Shown here: positions 22,639 to 31,715 of the stretch, piece after piece
How the letters are laid out: each line of letters starts with the position of its first letter
Numbering within the stretch: the stretch's first letter is position 1
Source: Umezawaea sp049997955
GTDB lineage: Bacteria > Actinomycetota > Actinomycetes > Mycobacteriales > Pseudonocardiaceae
DNA length: 64,000 nt
Assembly (NCBI GenBank): GCA_049997955.1
Contig: JAEBDY010000001.1
Location: 1-64,000, forward strand
Direction: 5' to 3'
Translations under genes and position numbers: made by a program
The notes under the pieces: generated by a model
Seen by the model: the letters and a program-made list of their open reading frames with translations, nothing else
Databases searched by the model: none
What the model was told of the DNA's origin: nothing

Positions 22639-24762
22639 ATGCTGAACCCCGACGGCCCTCCCGCGGAGGCGTTCGCCTACCGGTTGGTCAAGCTGCGGGA
22701 CGAGATCGGGCTGACCTCGGCGCAGCTGGCGGCGATGACCGACTACTCCGAGGCCGACCTGGAAGAGGCCACGAGCGGTCGGACGCTGCCGAGCTGGGAG
22801 CTGACCAGCGCGTACATCCAGGCCTGCGGTGACAACCCGGAGCAGTGGCGGCCGTGGTGGGAGCACGCCCTGAAGTCCGCCGGGCCCGCCGCCGCGGTGG
22901 CGGCGCCCGCGACGGGCCTGCGGTTCAGCAGTTCGCCCGCCGCGCGCTGGGGGGTGGCCGCCGCGCTCGTGGTGCTGGTGGTCCTCGGGATCGTGCTGTG
23001 GCCGAAGTCCGGGGACACCTCCTCGACCACGCCGGACGTGGCGACGGCCCTGCCCGCCTGCGGGACGCCCACGACGAGCCTGACCATCGCCGCGTCGGTG
23101 GACAAGCCCAAGCAGCTCGCCGAACTCGCGGCGGGCTACGGGGCGCGCGAGGCGAACGGCGAGTGCGTGGGGGTCGACGTGACGTCGGTCGACTCGGGCA
23201 CGGCGATGGCCGCGCTGGCTCGGGGGTGGACCGAGTCCGACGGCCGCAAGCCCGACGTGTGGTCGCCCGCCGCGTCGGAGTGGCTGCCGCTGGCCAAGCA
23301 GCGAGCAACGCCGGAGACGAAGGCGCTGTTCCCGGACGAGGCGGGCCCGGCGATCACGACCAGCCCGTCGATCATCGCGATGCCGGAGCCGATGGCCCGC
23401 GCGCTCGGCTGGCCGGAGGCGAAGATCGGCTGGGAGGACCTGGCCACGTGGTCCGGCGACCCGCACTTCTGGGCGAGCAAGGGGCACCCCGAGTGGGGCG
23501 CCTTCAAGCTGGGCAAGACCAACCCGACCTTCTCCACGTCGGGTCTGCACGCCACCCTCGGCGCGTTGTTCTCGACCGTCGGCAGCATCCGCGAGGTGCG
23601 TCCGGACGACGTGGACAAGGAGGCGGTGGCGCAGCGGATGAAGGCGATCGAGCACTCCGTCGTGCACTACGGCAAGACCACCCTGACGTTCCTGTCGAAC
23701 CTGCGGCAGGCCGACTCGGAGGACGCCCTGGCGTACATCTCGGCGGTGACCATGTCGGAGAACTCCGTGGTGGCCTACAACGCCGGGTACACCTGCGGTT
23801 CCTACAGCGACGACGACGGCTGCTCGAAGACCGACCCGCCGAAGACGAAGCTGGTCGCCGTGTACCCCAAGGAGGGCGTGCTGCACTCCGACCACCCGTT
23901 CATCAAGCTGAACGGGCTCGACGAGGCCAAGAACGCCGTCGCCGACGACTTCCTCGCCCACCTGCACTCCGACGACGTGCAGCGCGAGTTCGCCAAGTAC
24001 GGGTTCCGCGACTTCCAGCAGAAGCCGATCGACCTCGACGGGTCCGCCTACGGGTGGCTGCCCGAAGCGGAGATCAAGTCGCTCGGCACGCCGACCAGCG
24101 AGGTCGTCGCCAAGGTGCTGGGCAGCTGGACGAAGCTGCGCAAGCCCACCAACGTGCTGGTGTGCATCGACTCCTCGCTGTCGATGGAGGAGAAGGTCCC
24201 CGGCACGGGCGCCACGAAGCTGGAGCTGGTGAAGCCCGCCATGCGCCAGCTCGTCGACGGGTTCACCGACTCCGACCGCGTGGGGCTGTGGAAGTTCTCC
24301 TCCGGCATCGGCGCGAACGGCTCCGACTTCGTGCCGCTGGTGCCGATCGGGCCGATGGACGGAACCCGCAGGCAGGACATCGGGGCGAACATCGACGGGC
24401 TGACCGCGGACGGCGCGACGGGCCTGTACGACACGATCGACTCGGCGGTGGACGTCGTGCGGGGCACCTACGACCCGAACTCGATCAACGCCGTCGTGCT
24501 GCTCACCGACGGCGTCAACGACAAGGCGCGCGGCATCCAGGCGCCCGCCGAGCTGGTCGACGTGATCCGGGGCAAGGACGCGTCGGGCGACAAGCCGGTG
24601 CGGGTGTTCACCATCGCCTACGGCAGCGAGCTGGACGCGAACAACAAGGCGGGCGCCGAGGCGCTGGCGACGATCTCCAAGGGCACCGGGGCGAAGAAGT
24701 ACGACGCCAAGGACCCGACCAGCATCACGAACGTGATCATCGACGTGCTGTCCAACTTCTGA
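22639..24762 (+). CDS. HTH-TM-binding protein-VWA fusion
   Basis: 707 residues. An N-terminal Xre/HTH-like domain (about 10-75; LVKLRDEIGLTSAQLAAMTDYSEADLEEATSGR) is followed by one transmembrane helix (103-122). A long extracytoplasmic region resembles an extracellular solute-binding protein (about 145-490, with cysteines in YTCGSYSDDDGCS). A C-terminal von Willebrand A domain has the MIDAS DSSLS (D511-S515), then VVLLTDGVND. The arrangement puts a DNA-binding-like domain inside the cell and a ligand-binding plus adhesion-type domain outside. Similar proteins occur across actinomycetes, but their role is unknown. The ATG follows GAGAGG at a slightly long distance. It is monocistronic upstream of dnaK. 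Confidence 0.75.
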   Translation: MLNPDGPPAEAFAYRLVKLRDEIGLTSAQLAAMTDYSEADLEEATSGRTLPSWELTSAYIQACGDNPEQWRPWWEHALKSAGPAAAVAAPATGLRFSSSPAARWGVAAALVVLVVLGIVLWPKSGDTSSTTPDVATALPACGTPTTSLTIAASVDKPKQLAELAAGYGAREANGECVGVDVTSVDSGTAMAALARGWTESDGRKPDVWSPAASEWLPLAKQRATPETKALFPDEAGPAITTSPSIIAMPEPMARALGWPEAKIGWEDLATWSGDPHFWASKGHPEWGAFKLGKTNPTFSTSGLHATLGALFSTVGSIREVRPDDVDKEAVAQRMKAIEHSVVHYGKTTLTFLSNLRQADSEDALAYISAVTMSENSVVAYNAGYTCGSYSDDDGCSKTDPPKTKLVAVYPKEGVLHSDHPFIKLNGLDEAKNAVADDFLAHLHSDDVQREFAKYGFRDFQQKPIDLDGSAYGWLPEAEIKSLGTPTSEVVAKVLGSWTKLRKPTNVLVCIDSSLSMEEKVPGTGATKLELVKPAMRQLVDGFTDSDRVGLWKFSSGIGANGSDFVPLVPIGPMDGTRRQDIGANIDGLTADGATGLYDTIDSAVDVVRGTYDPNSINAVVLLTDGVNDKARGIQAPAELVDVIRGKDASGDKPVRVFTIAYGSELDANNKAGAEALATISKGTGAKKYDAKDPTSITNVIIDVLSNF

Positions 24763-24835
24763 CCGGGGCGAGGTGGCCCGGATCACTTCGATCCGGGAAC
24801 AACGGCGGTGGGCCGTCCGTTGGACAGGCAAGAAG

Positions 24836-24856
24836 GTTGAGCCCGTTGGACTCAAG
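24836..24856. promoter_or_regulatory. HAIR element 1 (HspR operator) upstream of dnaK
   Basis: GTTGAGC-N7-ACTCAAG, against the known consensus CTTGAGT-N7-ACTCAAG. Confidence 0.88.
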
Positions 24857-24874
24857 TCCGGCGGACCTGGCAAA

Positions 24875-24895
24875 CTTGAGCCGGTACCGCTCAAC
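24875..24895. promoter_or_regulatory. HAIR element 2 (HspR operator) upstream of dnaK
   Basis: CTTGAGC-N7-GCTCAAC, 39 bp from HAIR 1. It leaves 36 bp to the dnaK start. Two elements imply cooperative HspR binding. Confidence 0.85.
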
Positions 24896-24931
24896 GCGAT
24901 ACCCACCAGCACGTACTACCAGGAGGAATTC

Positions 24932-26794
24932 ATGGCGCGAGCAGTCGGCATCGACCTGGGGACGACCAACTCCGTCGTCGCGGTCCTGGAGGGCGGCGAG
25001 CCGACGGTGATCGCCAACTCCGAGGGCTCCCGCACCACCCCGTCCATCGTGGCCTTCGCCAAGAACGGCGAAGTCCTCGTCGGGCAGCCCGCCAAGAACC
25101 AGGCGGTGACCAACGTCGACCGCACCATCCGCTCGGTGAAGCGCCACGTCGGCACCGACTGGAAGACCGACGCGATCGACGGCAAGGCGTACACGTCGCA
25201 GGAGATCTCCGCGCGCGTCCTGATGAAGCTGAAGCGCGACGCCGAGGCGTACCTGGGCGAGGAGATCACCGACGCGGTGATCACCGTGCCCGCGTACTTC
25301 GAGGACGCCCAGCGCCAGGCCACCAAGGAAGCCGGTCAGATCGCCGGTCTCAACGTCCTGCGGATCGTCAACGAGCCCACCTCCGCCGCCCTGGCCTACG
25401 GCCTGGACAAGGGCGAGAAGGAGCAGACGATCCTCGTCTTCGACCTCGGCGGCGGCACGTTCGACGTGTCCCTGCTGGAGTTGGGCGACGGCGTCGTCGA
25501 GGTCAAGGCGACCTCCGGTGACAACCACCTCGGTGGCGACGACTGGGACCAGCGCGTCGTCGACTGGCTGGTCGAGCGCTTCAAGTCCGCGAACGGCATC
25601 GACCTGACCAGGGACAAGATGGCGCTCCAGCGGATCCGCGAGGCCGCTGAGAAGGCGAAGATCGAGCTGTCCAGCTCGAACAACGCCAGCATCAACCTGC
25701 CCTACATCACGGTCGACTCGGACAAGAACCCGCTGTTCCTGGACGAGACGCTGTCCCGCGCCGAGTTCCAGCGCATCACGAACGACCTGCTGGAGCGCAC
25801 CCGCGCGCCGTTCAACAACGTGATCAAGGACGCGGGCGTCTCCGTCGGCGACATCGACCACGTCGTGCTCGTGGGTGGTTCCACCCGCATGCCGTCCGTC
25901 GCCGAGCTGGTCAAGGAGCTGACCGGCGGCCGCGAGCCCAACAAGGGCGTGAACCCGGACGAGGTCGTCGCCGTCGGCGCCGCCCTCCAGGCCGGTGTCC
26001 TCAAGGGCGAGGTCAAGGACGTCCTGCTGCTCGACGTCACCCCGCTCTCCCTGGGCATCGAGACCAAGGGCGGCGTGATGACCAAGCTCATCGAGCGCAA
26101 CACGACGATCCCGACCAAGCGGTCCGAGATCTTCACGACGGCGGACGACAACCAGCCGTCGGTGCAGATCCAGGTGTTCCAGGGCGAGCGCGACTTCGCG
26201 TCGGACAACAAGAAGCTCGGCATGTTCGAGCTGACCGGCCTGCCCCCGGCCCCCCGCGGCCTGCCCCAGATCGAGGTCACCTTCGACATCGACGCGAACG
26301 GCATCGTCCACGTCGCGGCGAAGGACCTCGGCACCGGCAAGGAGCAGAAGATGACGATCACCGGCGGCTCCGCGCTGCCGAAGGACGACATCGAGCGCAT
26401 GGTCAAGGACGCCGAGGCCCACGCGGAGGAGGACAAGCGCCGCCGCGACGAGGCCGAGGTCCGCAACCAGGCGGAGACCCTCGTCTACCAGACCGAGAAG
26501 GTCGTCAAGGAGAACGAGGACAAGCTCCCCGAGGACGTCAAGGAGAAGGTCAAGGCCGCTGTCGCCGAGACCAACGAGGCGCTCAAGGGCACCGACATCT
26601 CCGCCGTCCGCACGGCCGTGGAGAAGCTCTCCACCGAGTCGCAGGCCATCGGCACCTCCCTGTACTCCAACACGGGCGGGGCCGCCCCCGGCGCCGAGGG
26701 TGCCGAAGGCGCGCCCGGCGCGGCGGCCGGTGACAACAAGGGCGCCGACGACGTCGTGGACGCCGAGATCGTCGACGAGGACGAGAAGAAGTGA
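24932..26794 (+). CDS. dnaK: Molecular chaperone DnaK (Hsp70)
   Basis: 620 residues, the usual actinobacterial length. It starts MARAVGIDLGTTNSVVAVLEGGEP. Nucleotide-domain signatures are FDLGGGTFDVSLLELG and VVLVGGSTRMPSV. The substrate-binding domain (LLDVTPLSLGIETKGG) and a helical lid follow, and the tail is acidic (DDVVDAEIVDEDEKK). Folds and protects proteins with GrpE and DnaJ. AGGAGG lies 5 nt before the ATG. Two HAIR operators upstream put it under HspR, whose gene ends this operon. The stop overlaps the grpE start by 4 nt. Confidence 0.98.
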   Translation: MARAVGIDLGTTNSVVAVLEGGEPTVIANSEGSRTTPSIVAFAKNGEVLVGQPAKNQAVTNVDRTIRSVKRHVGTDWKTDAIDGKAYTSQEISARVLMKLKRDAEAYLGEEITDAVITVPAYFEDAQRQATKEAGQIAGLNVLRIVNEPTSAALAYGLDKGEKEQTILVFDLGGGTFDVSLLELGDGVVEVKATSGDNHLGGDDWDQRVVDWLVERFKSANGIDLTRDKMALQRIREAAEKAKIELSSSNNASINLPYITVDSDKNPLFLDETLSRAEFQRITNDLLERTRAPFNNVIKDAGVSVGDIDHVVLVGGSTRMPSVAELVKELTGGREPNKGVNPDEVVAVGAALQAGVLKGEVKDVLLLDVTPLSLGIETKGGVMTKLIERNTTIPTKRSEIFTTADDNQPSVQIQVFQGERDFASDNKKLGMFELTGLPPAPRGLPQIEVTFDIDANGIVHVAAKDLGTGKEQKMTITGGSALPKDDIERMVKDAEAHAEEDKRRRDEAEVRNQAETLVYQTEKVVKENEDKLPEDVKEKVKAAVAETNEALKGTDISAVRTAVEKLSTESQAIGTSLYSNTGGAAPGAEGAEGAPGAAAGDNKGADDVVDAEIVDEDEKK

Positions 26795-27432
26795 CCCACC
26801 CACAGGACGAGCAACCAGATCTGGTGAGCGAACGCCACCGCGCGGCGCCGGAGACCGAAGAGGCGCCCGAGCCCGAGATCGGCGAGGTGCTCGACGTCGA
26901 GTTCGAGGGCGGCAAGCACGCGGCGCCCGAGATCCTCTTCGAGGAGGACCCGGCCGCCGAGTTCAAGGCCCAGCTCGACGAGCGCACGGCCGACCTCCAG
27001 CGGTTGACCGCGGAGTACGCGAACTACCGCAAGCGCGTCGAGCGCGACCGGGAGGCCGTGGTCTCCAACGCCAAGGCGCAGGTGGCGGGCGAACTGCTCG
27101 CCGTGCTGGACGACGTCGAGAGGGCCGCCGCCCACGGCGACCTGACCGGCGCGTTCAAGGCCGTGGCGGAGAAGCTGGTCGCAGCGTTGCAGCACACCGG
27201 GCTGGAGGCGTTCGGCCACGACGGCGAACCCTTCGACCCGTCGGTGCACGAGGCGGTGCAGCACGGCACGTCCCCGGACGTGGCGGGCCCCACCGTGAGC
27301 GCCGTCCTGCGGCGCGGCTACCGCTTCGGTGACCGGGTCCTGCGGCCCGCGCTCGTCGCGGTGACCGACTTCGAGGCGGGCGACGTGCCTGCGTCGGACC
27401 AGGCGCAGGGCGCCAACCAGTCCCAGGACTAG
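26791..27432 (+). CDS. grpE: GrpE nucleotide exchange factor
   Basis: 213 residues. The acidic disordered N-terminus (1-50) is followed by a coiled-coil dimerisation helix (FKAQLDERTADLQRLTAEYANYRKRVERDRE) and a compact beta-domain with HEAVQHGTSPD and VLRRGYRFGDRVLRPALVAV, the GrpE signature. It exchanges ADP on DnaK and also acts as a thermosensor in other bacteria. The GTG start overlaps the dnaK stop (GTGA), so the two are translationally coupled. Confidence 0.95.
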   Translation: MTHPQDEQPDLVSERHRAAPETEEAPEPEIGEVLDVEFEGGKHAAPEILFEEDPAAEFKAQLDERTADLQRLTAEYANYRKRVERDREAVVSNAKAQVAGELLAVLDDVERAAAHGDLTGAFKAVAEKLVAALQHTGLEAFGHDGEPFDPSVHEAVQHGTSPDVAGPTVSAVLRRGYRFGDRVLRPALVAVTDFEAGDVPASDQAQGANQSQD

Positions 27433-27461
27433 GAACCAAACGGGAGAGGAGGAGACGTCCG

Positions 27462-28640
27462 GTGAGTGCTAGGGACTGGATCGAAAAGGACTTCTACCGC
27501 GAGCTGGGCGTCTCCTCCGACGCCTCGGCCGACGAGATCAAGAAGGCGTACCGGAAGCTGGCGCGGGAGATGCACCCCGACGCCAACCCCGGTGACGCCA
27601 AGGCCGAAGCGCGCTTCAAGGCCGTGTCCGAGGCGAACGGCGTGCTCTCGGACGCGGCCAAGCGCAAGCAGTACGACGAGGCCCGCAGGCTGTACGGCGG
27701 TGGCGGCGGTTTCGGCGGCGGTGGCTTCGGCTCCGGCGGCGGGCGCTTCGACGTCAACGACGTGTTCAACCGCGCGGGCGGGGCCCAGCAGGGCGCCGGA
27801 GGTCTCGGCGACCTGCTCGGCGGCCTGTTCAACCGCCGCGGCGGCACGGCCTCCTCGGCCACCCGCCCGCGGCGCGGCGAGGACGTCGAGACCGACGTCC
27901 GCATCGACTTCACCGAGGCGGTCAAGGGCGCGACGGTGCCGATGCGCCTGTCCAGCCCGGCCGCCTGCGGCACGTGCGGCGGCTCCGGGGCGAAGCCCGG
28001 CACCGTCCCGCACACCTGCGTCAACTGCGGTGGCGCCGGTCTGGTGACCCGCAGCCAGGGCGCGTTCGCGTTCAGCGAGCCGTGCCCGGACTGCCGCGGA
28101 ACCGGCCGCATCATCGACGACCCGTGCCTCGAGTGCGGTGGCGACGGCGTCAGCACCAAGACCCGAACGCTGACCATCAGGATCCCCTCGGGGGTCGACG
28201 ACGGCCAGCGCATCCGCCTTGCCGGACAAGGGGAACCGGGCCGCAACAACGGCCCCACCGGCGACCTGTTCGTGAGGGTCCACGTGAATCCGCACCCGTT
28301 CTTCGGCCGCTCCGGCAACGACCTGACGCTGAACGTGCCGGTGTCGTTCGCCGAACTCGCGCTCGGCACGACGTTGACGGTCCCCACGCTTGAGAGCAAG
28401 GTGACCTTGAAGGTGCCCGCGGGCACCTCCAGCGGCCAAGTCCTCCGGGCCAAGGGCAAGGGCATCGAGAAGCGCGACGGCAAGACCGGCGACCTGCTCA
28501 TCACGTTGCAGGTGGCCGTGCCCAACAACATGGACGCCAAGGCCAAGGAGGCCCTGGAGGCCTACGTCGCCGCCACCGCGCAACACGACCCGCGGGCGGA
28601 GCTGAACGCACTGCTGGAAAGCAAGGGGAGGTCGACGTGA
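27462..28640 (+). CDS. dnaJ: DnaJ co-chaperone (type I)
   Basis: 392 residues. The J-domain holds the HPD triad (YRKLAREMHPDANPG, at about 43-45). A Gly/Phe-rich linker follows (GGGGGFGGGGFGSGGGRF). The zinc-binding region has four CxxCxGxG-type motifs (CGTCGGSG, CVNCGGAG, CPDCRGTG, CLECGGDG). The C-terminal substrate-binding domains end near VAVPNNMDAKAKEAL. It stimulates DnaK ATPase and hands over substrates. The GTG start follows a run of GGAGGAG. The stop overlaps the hspR GTG by 4 nt. Confidence 0.96.
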   Translation: MSARDWIEKDFYRELGVSSDASADEIKKAYRKLAREMHPDANPGDAKAEARFKAVSEANGVLSDAAKRKQYDEARRLYGGGGGFGGGGFGSGGGRFDVNDVFNRAGGAQQGAGGLGDLLGGLFNRRGGTASSATRPRRGEDVETDVRIDFTEAVKGATVPMRLSSPAACGTCGGSGAKPGTVPHTCVNCGGAGLVTRSQGAFAFSEPCPDCRGTGRIIDDPCLECGGDGVSTKTRTLTIRIPSGVDDGQRIRLAGQGEPGRNNGPTGDLFVRVHVNPHPFFGRSGNDLTLNVPVSFAELALGTTLTVPTLESKVTLKVPAGTSSGQVLRAKGKGIEKRDGKTGDLLITLQVAVPNNMDAKAKEALEAYVAATAQHDPRAELNALLESKGRST

Positions 28641-29074
28641 CCAGTTCGGGGTTCCCCTTCCCGCCCGGCACCGACGAGGACACCCCCTTCTTCGTGATCT
28701 CGGTGGCCGCCCAGCTCTCCGGCCTGCACGCCCAGACCCTCCGCAGCTACGACCGGCTCGGGCTCGTGTCGCCCGGCCGGACGTCCGGCGGCGGCAGGCG
28801 GTACTCGATGCGAGACATCGTGCTGCTCCGCGAAGTCCAGCGCCTGTCGCAGGAGGACGGCGTCAACCTCGCGGGCATCAAGCGCATCATCGACCTGGAG
28901 AACCAGGTCGACGCCCTCCGCAGCCGCCTGACCGAGTTGACCCAGGAACTGGCCAACGCTCTGGCCGCCGCCGACCACGCCGCCGCCTCGGTCCACAAGT
29001 CGTACCGCCGCGACCTCGTGCCGCGGCGCCACGAGACCGCGCTCGTCGTCTGGAAACCCCAGCCGCGCAAGTGA
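28637..29074 (+). CDS. hspR: HspR heat-shock repressor (MerR family)
   Basis: 145 residues. The MerR HTH is FFVISVAAQLSGLHAQTLRSYDRLGLVSPGRTSGGGRRYSMRDI, followed by LLREVQRLSQEDGVNLAGIKRIIDLENQV leading into a dimerisation coil. The C-terminal TALVVWKPQPRK is typical of HspR. It represses dnaK and clpB at HAIR elements, using DnaK as co-repressor in Streptomyces and mycobacteria. Such sites are visible at 24836, 24875 and 34321. The GTG start overlaps dnaJ and the stop overlaps the next GTG, so the operon is continuous. Confidence 0.94.
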   Translation: MTSSGFPFPPGTDEDTPFFVISVAAQLSGLHAQTLRSYDRLGLVSPGRTSGGGRRYSMRDIVLLREVQRLSQEDGVNLAGIKRIIDLENQVDALRSRLTELTQELANALAAADHAAASVHKSYRRDLVPRRHETALVVWKPQPRK

Positions 29075-29652
29075 TCTGGGAGCCGCTGCTCCCGGTCGAG
29101 GTGTCCCGGCTGTTCGCCGGAACCCCGTGGCTGCTGGCAGGTGGCTACGCGCTCGAACTGGCCGTCGGCCGCTCGTGGCGCTCCCACGGCGACGTCGACG
29201 TGCTCCTGCTCCGCCGCGACCAGCTCCTGGTCCAGCGCGCGCTGGCCGGGTGGGAGTGGTGGGCAGCCGACCCGCCCGGCACCCTCCGCCCGTGGCTTCC
29301 CGGCGAACTGCTCCCGGTGGGGGTGCACGACATCTGGTGCCGTCCCGGCGCCGACGAGCCGTGGCGCGTGCAGGTGATGCTCGACGAGTCCTCCGGCGCG
29401 GACTGGGTCTCCCGCCGCAACCCCCGCCTCCGCAGGCCGGTCTCGACGCTTCGGCACACCGGTCCTGACGGCATCCCGTACCTCGCACCGGAGGTCCAAC
29501 TGTTCTCCAAGGCAGGCGATCCGCGCCCCAAGGACCACCTCGACCTCACCCACGCGCTGCCGGTGTTGACCACCGGTCAACGCACCTGGCTGCGCGCCGC
29601 CGTCGTGGACACCTACGGCGACCACCCGTGGCTGAGCGATCTCGACGCGTAG
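29071..29652 (+). CDS. Nucleotidyltransferase-fold protein (aminoglycoside adenylyltransferase-like)
   Basis: 193 residues with the small NTase fold: GTPWLLAGGYALELAVGR followed by RSHGDVDVLLLRRDQ, where the D-x-D pair would bind metal. LLPVGVHDIWCRPG and a late KDHLDLTHALPVL complete the minimal LinB/ANT(2'')-like pattern. Relatives adenylylate antibiotics, but most chromosomal ones have no known substrate. Its GTG overlaps the hspR stop (GTGA), so it is read as the fifth gene of the HspR heat-shock operon, which is an unusual passenger there. Confidence 0.65.
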   Translation: MIWEPLLPVEVSRLFAGTPWLLAGGYALELAVGRSWRSHGDVDVLLLRRDQLLVQRALAGWEWWAADPPGTLRPWLPGELLPVGVHDIWCRPGADEPWRVQVMLDESSGADWVSRRNPRLRRPVSTLRHTGPDGIPYLAPEVQLFSKAGDPRPKDHLDLTHALPVLTTGQRTWLRAAVVDTYGDHPWLSDLDA

Positions 29653-30188
29653 ACGATCTCGGTGGCTGGCTGGAATCGTGAAAACATTTCATAGAAGTCC
29701 GCCCGACGGCCACACCGAGTGACACTCGATCTTGAACGAAGCCCTGTGCCCATCGGGGATCCCCCCGAATTCAATTCTACCGACGAGGTCCGACAAAATC
29801 CTGGACCGAGGTTCCGAAAACCATCTCTGACCAGCGCGAACGAATTTCCGCGTTCTGGTCTTCCCGAAATTGTCGGTGCTGCTTGGTAGCGTTGAAATCA
29901 GGGGTCCCCCTGGGCGGGGGACGCCTTTGTGGCATTGGTGAGGTGGAGGTTTCGGCGCGGGAACTGTCGTACCCTCGCGCTACCCTCGAAATCGGGGGCC
30001 CGCTATTCCGGGGGACCCCGGTCCGGTGTGTTCGGAGGAGGGTCGGCTCGACCTGTCCCCAGGTCAAGCCGACTGCGCGTCGACGTCGTGGTGCGGCCGT
30101 TCGTGGCCCCAGTGGTTCTCGCCGTCACCACGTGCGCCGGATGCGGGCAGGCAGTCCGGCGCGTCGAACGAGCGTCCAGCGAAAACCG
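29653..30188. other. Intergenic region, AT-richer, with several GC hairpins
   Basis: 536 bp between the convergent nucleotidyltransferase and globin genes. The left half (29660-29880) is far less GC-rich than the surroundings. The right half holds short hairpins: GTCCCC/GGGGAC within 29903-29922, a GGGGG...CCCC cluster near 29996-30022, and a 14-bp stem at 30042-30073. Open frames exist on both strands but lack RBS, promoter or codon bias, and none is called. Confidence 0.4.
30042..30073. terminator. 14-bp stem-loop between convergent genes
   Basis: 30042-30055 pairs with 30060-30073 (one G-T pair), loop TCCC. There is no T-run. A plausible terminator for the globin-reductase gene on the minus strand. 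Confidence 0.45.
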
Positions 30189-31364
30189 TCAGTCCAGGGT
30201 GAACGGGTCGTACTTGATGCGGTCCAGCGGTGTGCCCGCGACGAGCATGCGGGAGACCGTCGAGCGGATCATGGCGGGCGAGCCGCACACGAGCACGTCG
30301 CGGTCTTCCCAGGCGCCGTAGCGGGTGACGACGTCGGCGAGGGTGCCCTGTTCGACACCCCTGGCGCCGGGGTCGGATTCCAGGACCGGTACGACGGTGA
30401 GCCACGGGTTGGTCATGGCGATCCGCTGGAGGTTGTCCAGGTCGTACAGGTCCTCGCGGGTGCGGCCGCCGACGAAGAGGTGGACGCGGGGGTTCTCGCC
30501 CCACTGGGCCATCTCGTCGACGATCGCGTGCATCGGCGCCACGCCGGTGCCGCCCGCGACCATCAGGATGTCCTGCTTCGACGTGCGGTCGACGCCGAGC
30601 CTGCCCATGGGCGGACCCAAGCGCCAAACGTCGCCGGGCTGGGTGTGGCCGACGACGGAGCGGCTGACCCAGCCGCCTTCGACGGACCTGATGTGGAACT
30701 CGATGCTGCCGTCTTCGCGAGGGGCGTTGGCGGGTGAGAAGTACCGCCACAGCCTGCCGCGCTGCGGTGTTTCGACGCTGAGGTACTGACCCGCCCGGTA
30801 GGGCAGCGGGTGGTCCGGCATGAGCCGGACGACGGCGAGGTCCCAGCTGACGCGCTGGTGCTCCAGCACCGTGGCGCGCCAGAAGGCCGGGCCGTCGTCG
30901 GCGGCTGCCGCTTCCTGCATCGACCTGGCCATGATCGTGTACGCCTCGGCCCACGCCATCTCGACCGCTGGGGTCCAGGCGGTGCCCGCGTACTTCTTCA
31001 CGGCGGCCAGCAGGGCGGTGCCGACGGCTTCGTAGTGGATCGTCACGACACCGAACTTGCGGTGGTCACGACCCAGCTGGCGGAGGAACGGGATGAGGTC
31101 GTCCGGGCGGTCCACCATCTGCACCGTGTGCACGAGGGCGCGCAGCAGGCGGCTGCGCTGCACCTCCATGTTGGCCGGGAACATCTCACGGGTGGCTGGC
31201 GACAGGCTGAAGAGCATGCCGTAAAAGAACTTGGCGACCTCTTCAGAGCGCGGCTCCACCACCGCGAAGCTCTCCCGGATCATGCGCACCATTGCGGTGA
31301 CGCCAGGGGGCGGTTCGCGGTGTGGCGGAGTAGGGATGGGGCTTAGTACGGCGTTCGCTGTCAT
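30189..31364 (-). CDS. Flavohaemoglobin-like globin-reductase
   Basis: 391 residues. The N-terminal globin domain (about 20-155) shows a B10-region FFYGMLF, CD1 Phe in REMFP and the proximal-histidine candidate in DHRKFGV. A ferredoxin-reductase-type FAD domain follows (RAGQYLSVETPQ; RYFSPANAP) and then an NAD(P)H domain with GGTGVAPMHAI and VCGSPAMI. This is the Hmp architecture: NO dioxygenation to nitrate using NAD(P)H. The globin residues are divergent, so oxygen/NO chemistry should be treated as probable only. It is monocistronic, with a long 384-bp upstream region. Confidence 0.85.
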   Translation of the reverse strand: MTANAVLSPIPTPPHREPPPGVTAMVRMIRESFAVVEPRSEEVAKFFYGMLFSLSPATREMFPANMEVQRSRLLRALVHTVQMVDRPDDLIPFLRQLGRDHRKFGVVTIHYEAVGTALLAAVKKYAGTAWTPAVEMAWAEAYTIMARSMQEAAAADDGPAFWRATVLEHQRVSWDLAVVRLMPDHPLPYRAGQYLSVETPQRGRLWRYFSPANAPREDGSIEFHIRSVEGGWVSRSVVGHTQPGDVWRLGPPMGRLGVDRTSKQDILMVAGGTGVAPMHAIVDEMAQWGENPRVHLFVGGRTREDLYDLDNLQRIAMTNPWLTVVPVLESDPGARGVEQGTLADVVTRYGAWEDRDVLVCGSPAMIRSTVSRMLVAGTPLDRIKYDPFTLD

Positions 31365-31715
31365 GATCCGGGCGCAGTCTCCACGTTCTTAGAGGCGCCA
31401 GCAAGGCGCACCGTCCACGTCAAGCATCCAACCCCGACGCGACGACATTAACCCTTCATCTGGCTGGTTGAGTCCTTGATGCCACCTTCGAGTGCAGCTT
31501 GGTTACATAGCGTCGCACGAGTACCGGCTAACGGTGGAACATTCTTCCTGGTCTGTACCTTGATCGCCCCTTGTCTGGCTCTCGAAGACATGCGTGGCCC
31601 GGTGTAGTCACGCGGTGTCGCATCGCGGTCGGCCTCTTGAGACCCCGGTTCCTCCTGTCGGGTGGTCCTCCAGGTCACACCCGAAAAAGTTGTATTGGAC
31701 AACTATGTGAGCATA
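31365..31715. other. Intergenic region between globin and MarR genes
   Basis: About 350 bp and less GC-rich than flanking genes. A minus-strand frame (31448-31702, TTG start) has no supporting signal. The only clear structure is the MarR-type operator pair at its right end. Confidence 0.4.

Noticed and set aside
22393..26803. Large minus-strand frames opposite the VWA fusion and dnaK
   Set aside because: No domains, biased composition, no start signals. The plus-strand genes are certain.
29777..30067. Minus-strand open frame in the AT-richer gap
   Set aside because: No RBS or promoter, composition not coding-like, no domain.
31448..31702. Minus-strand open frame between globin and MarR
   Set aside because: TTG start inside the MarR operators, no RBS and no recognisable domain.
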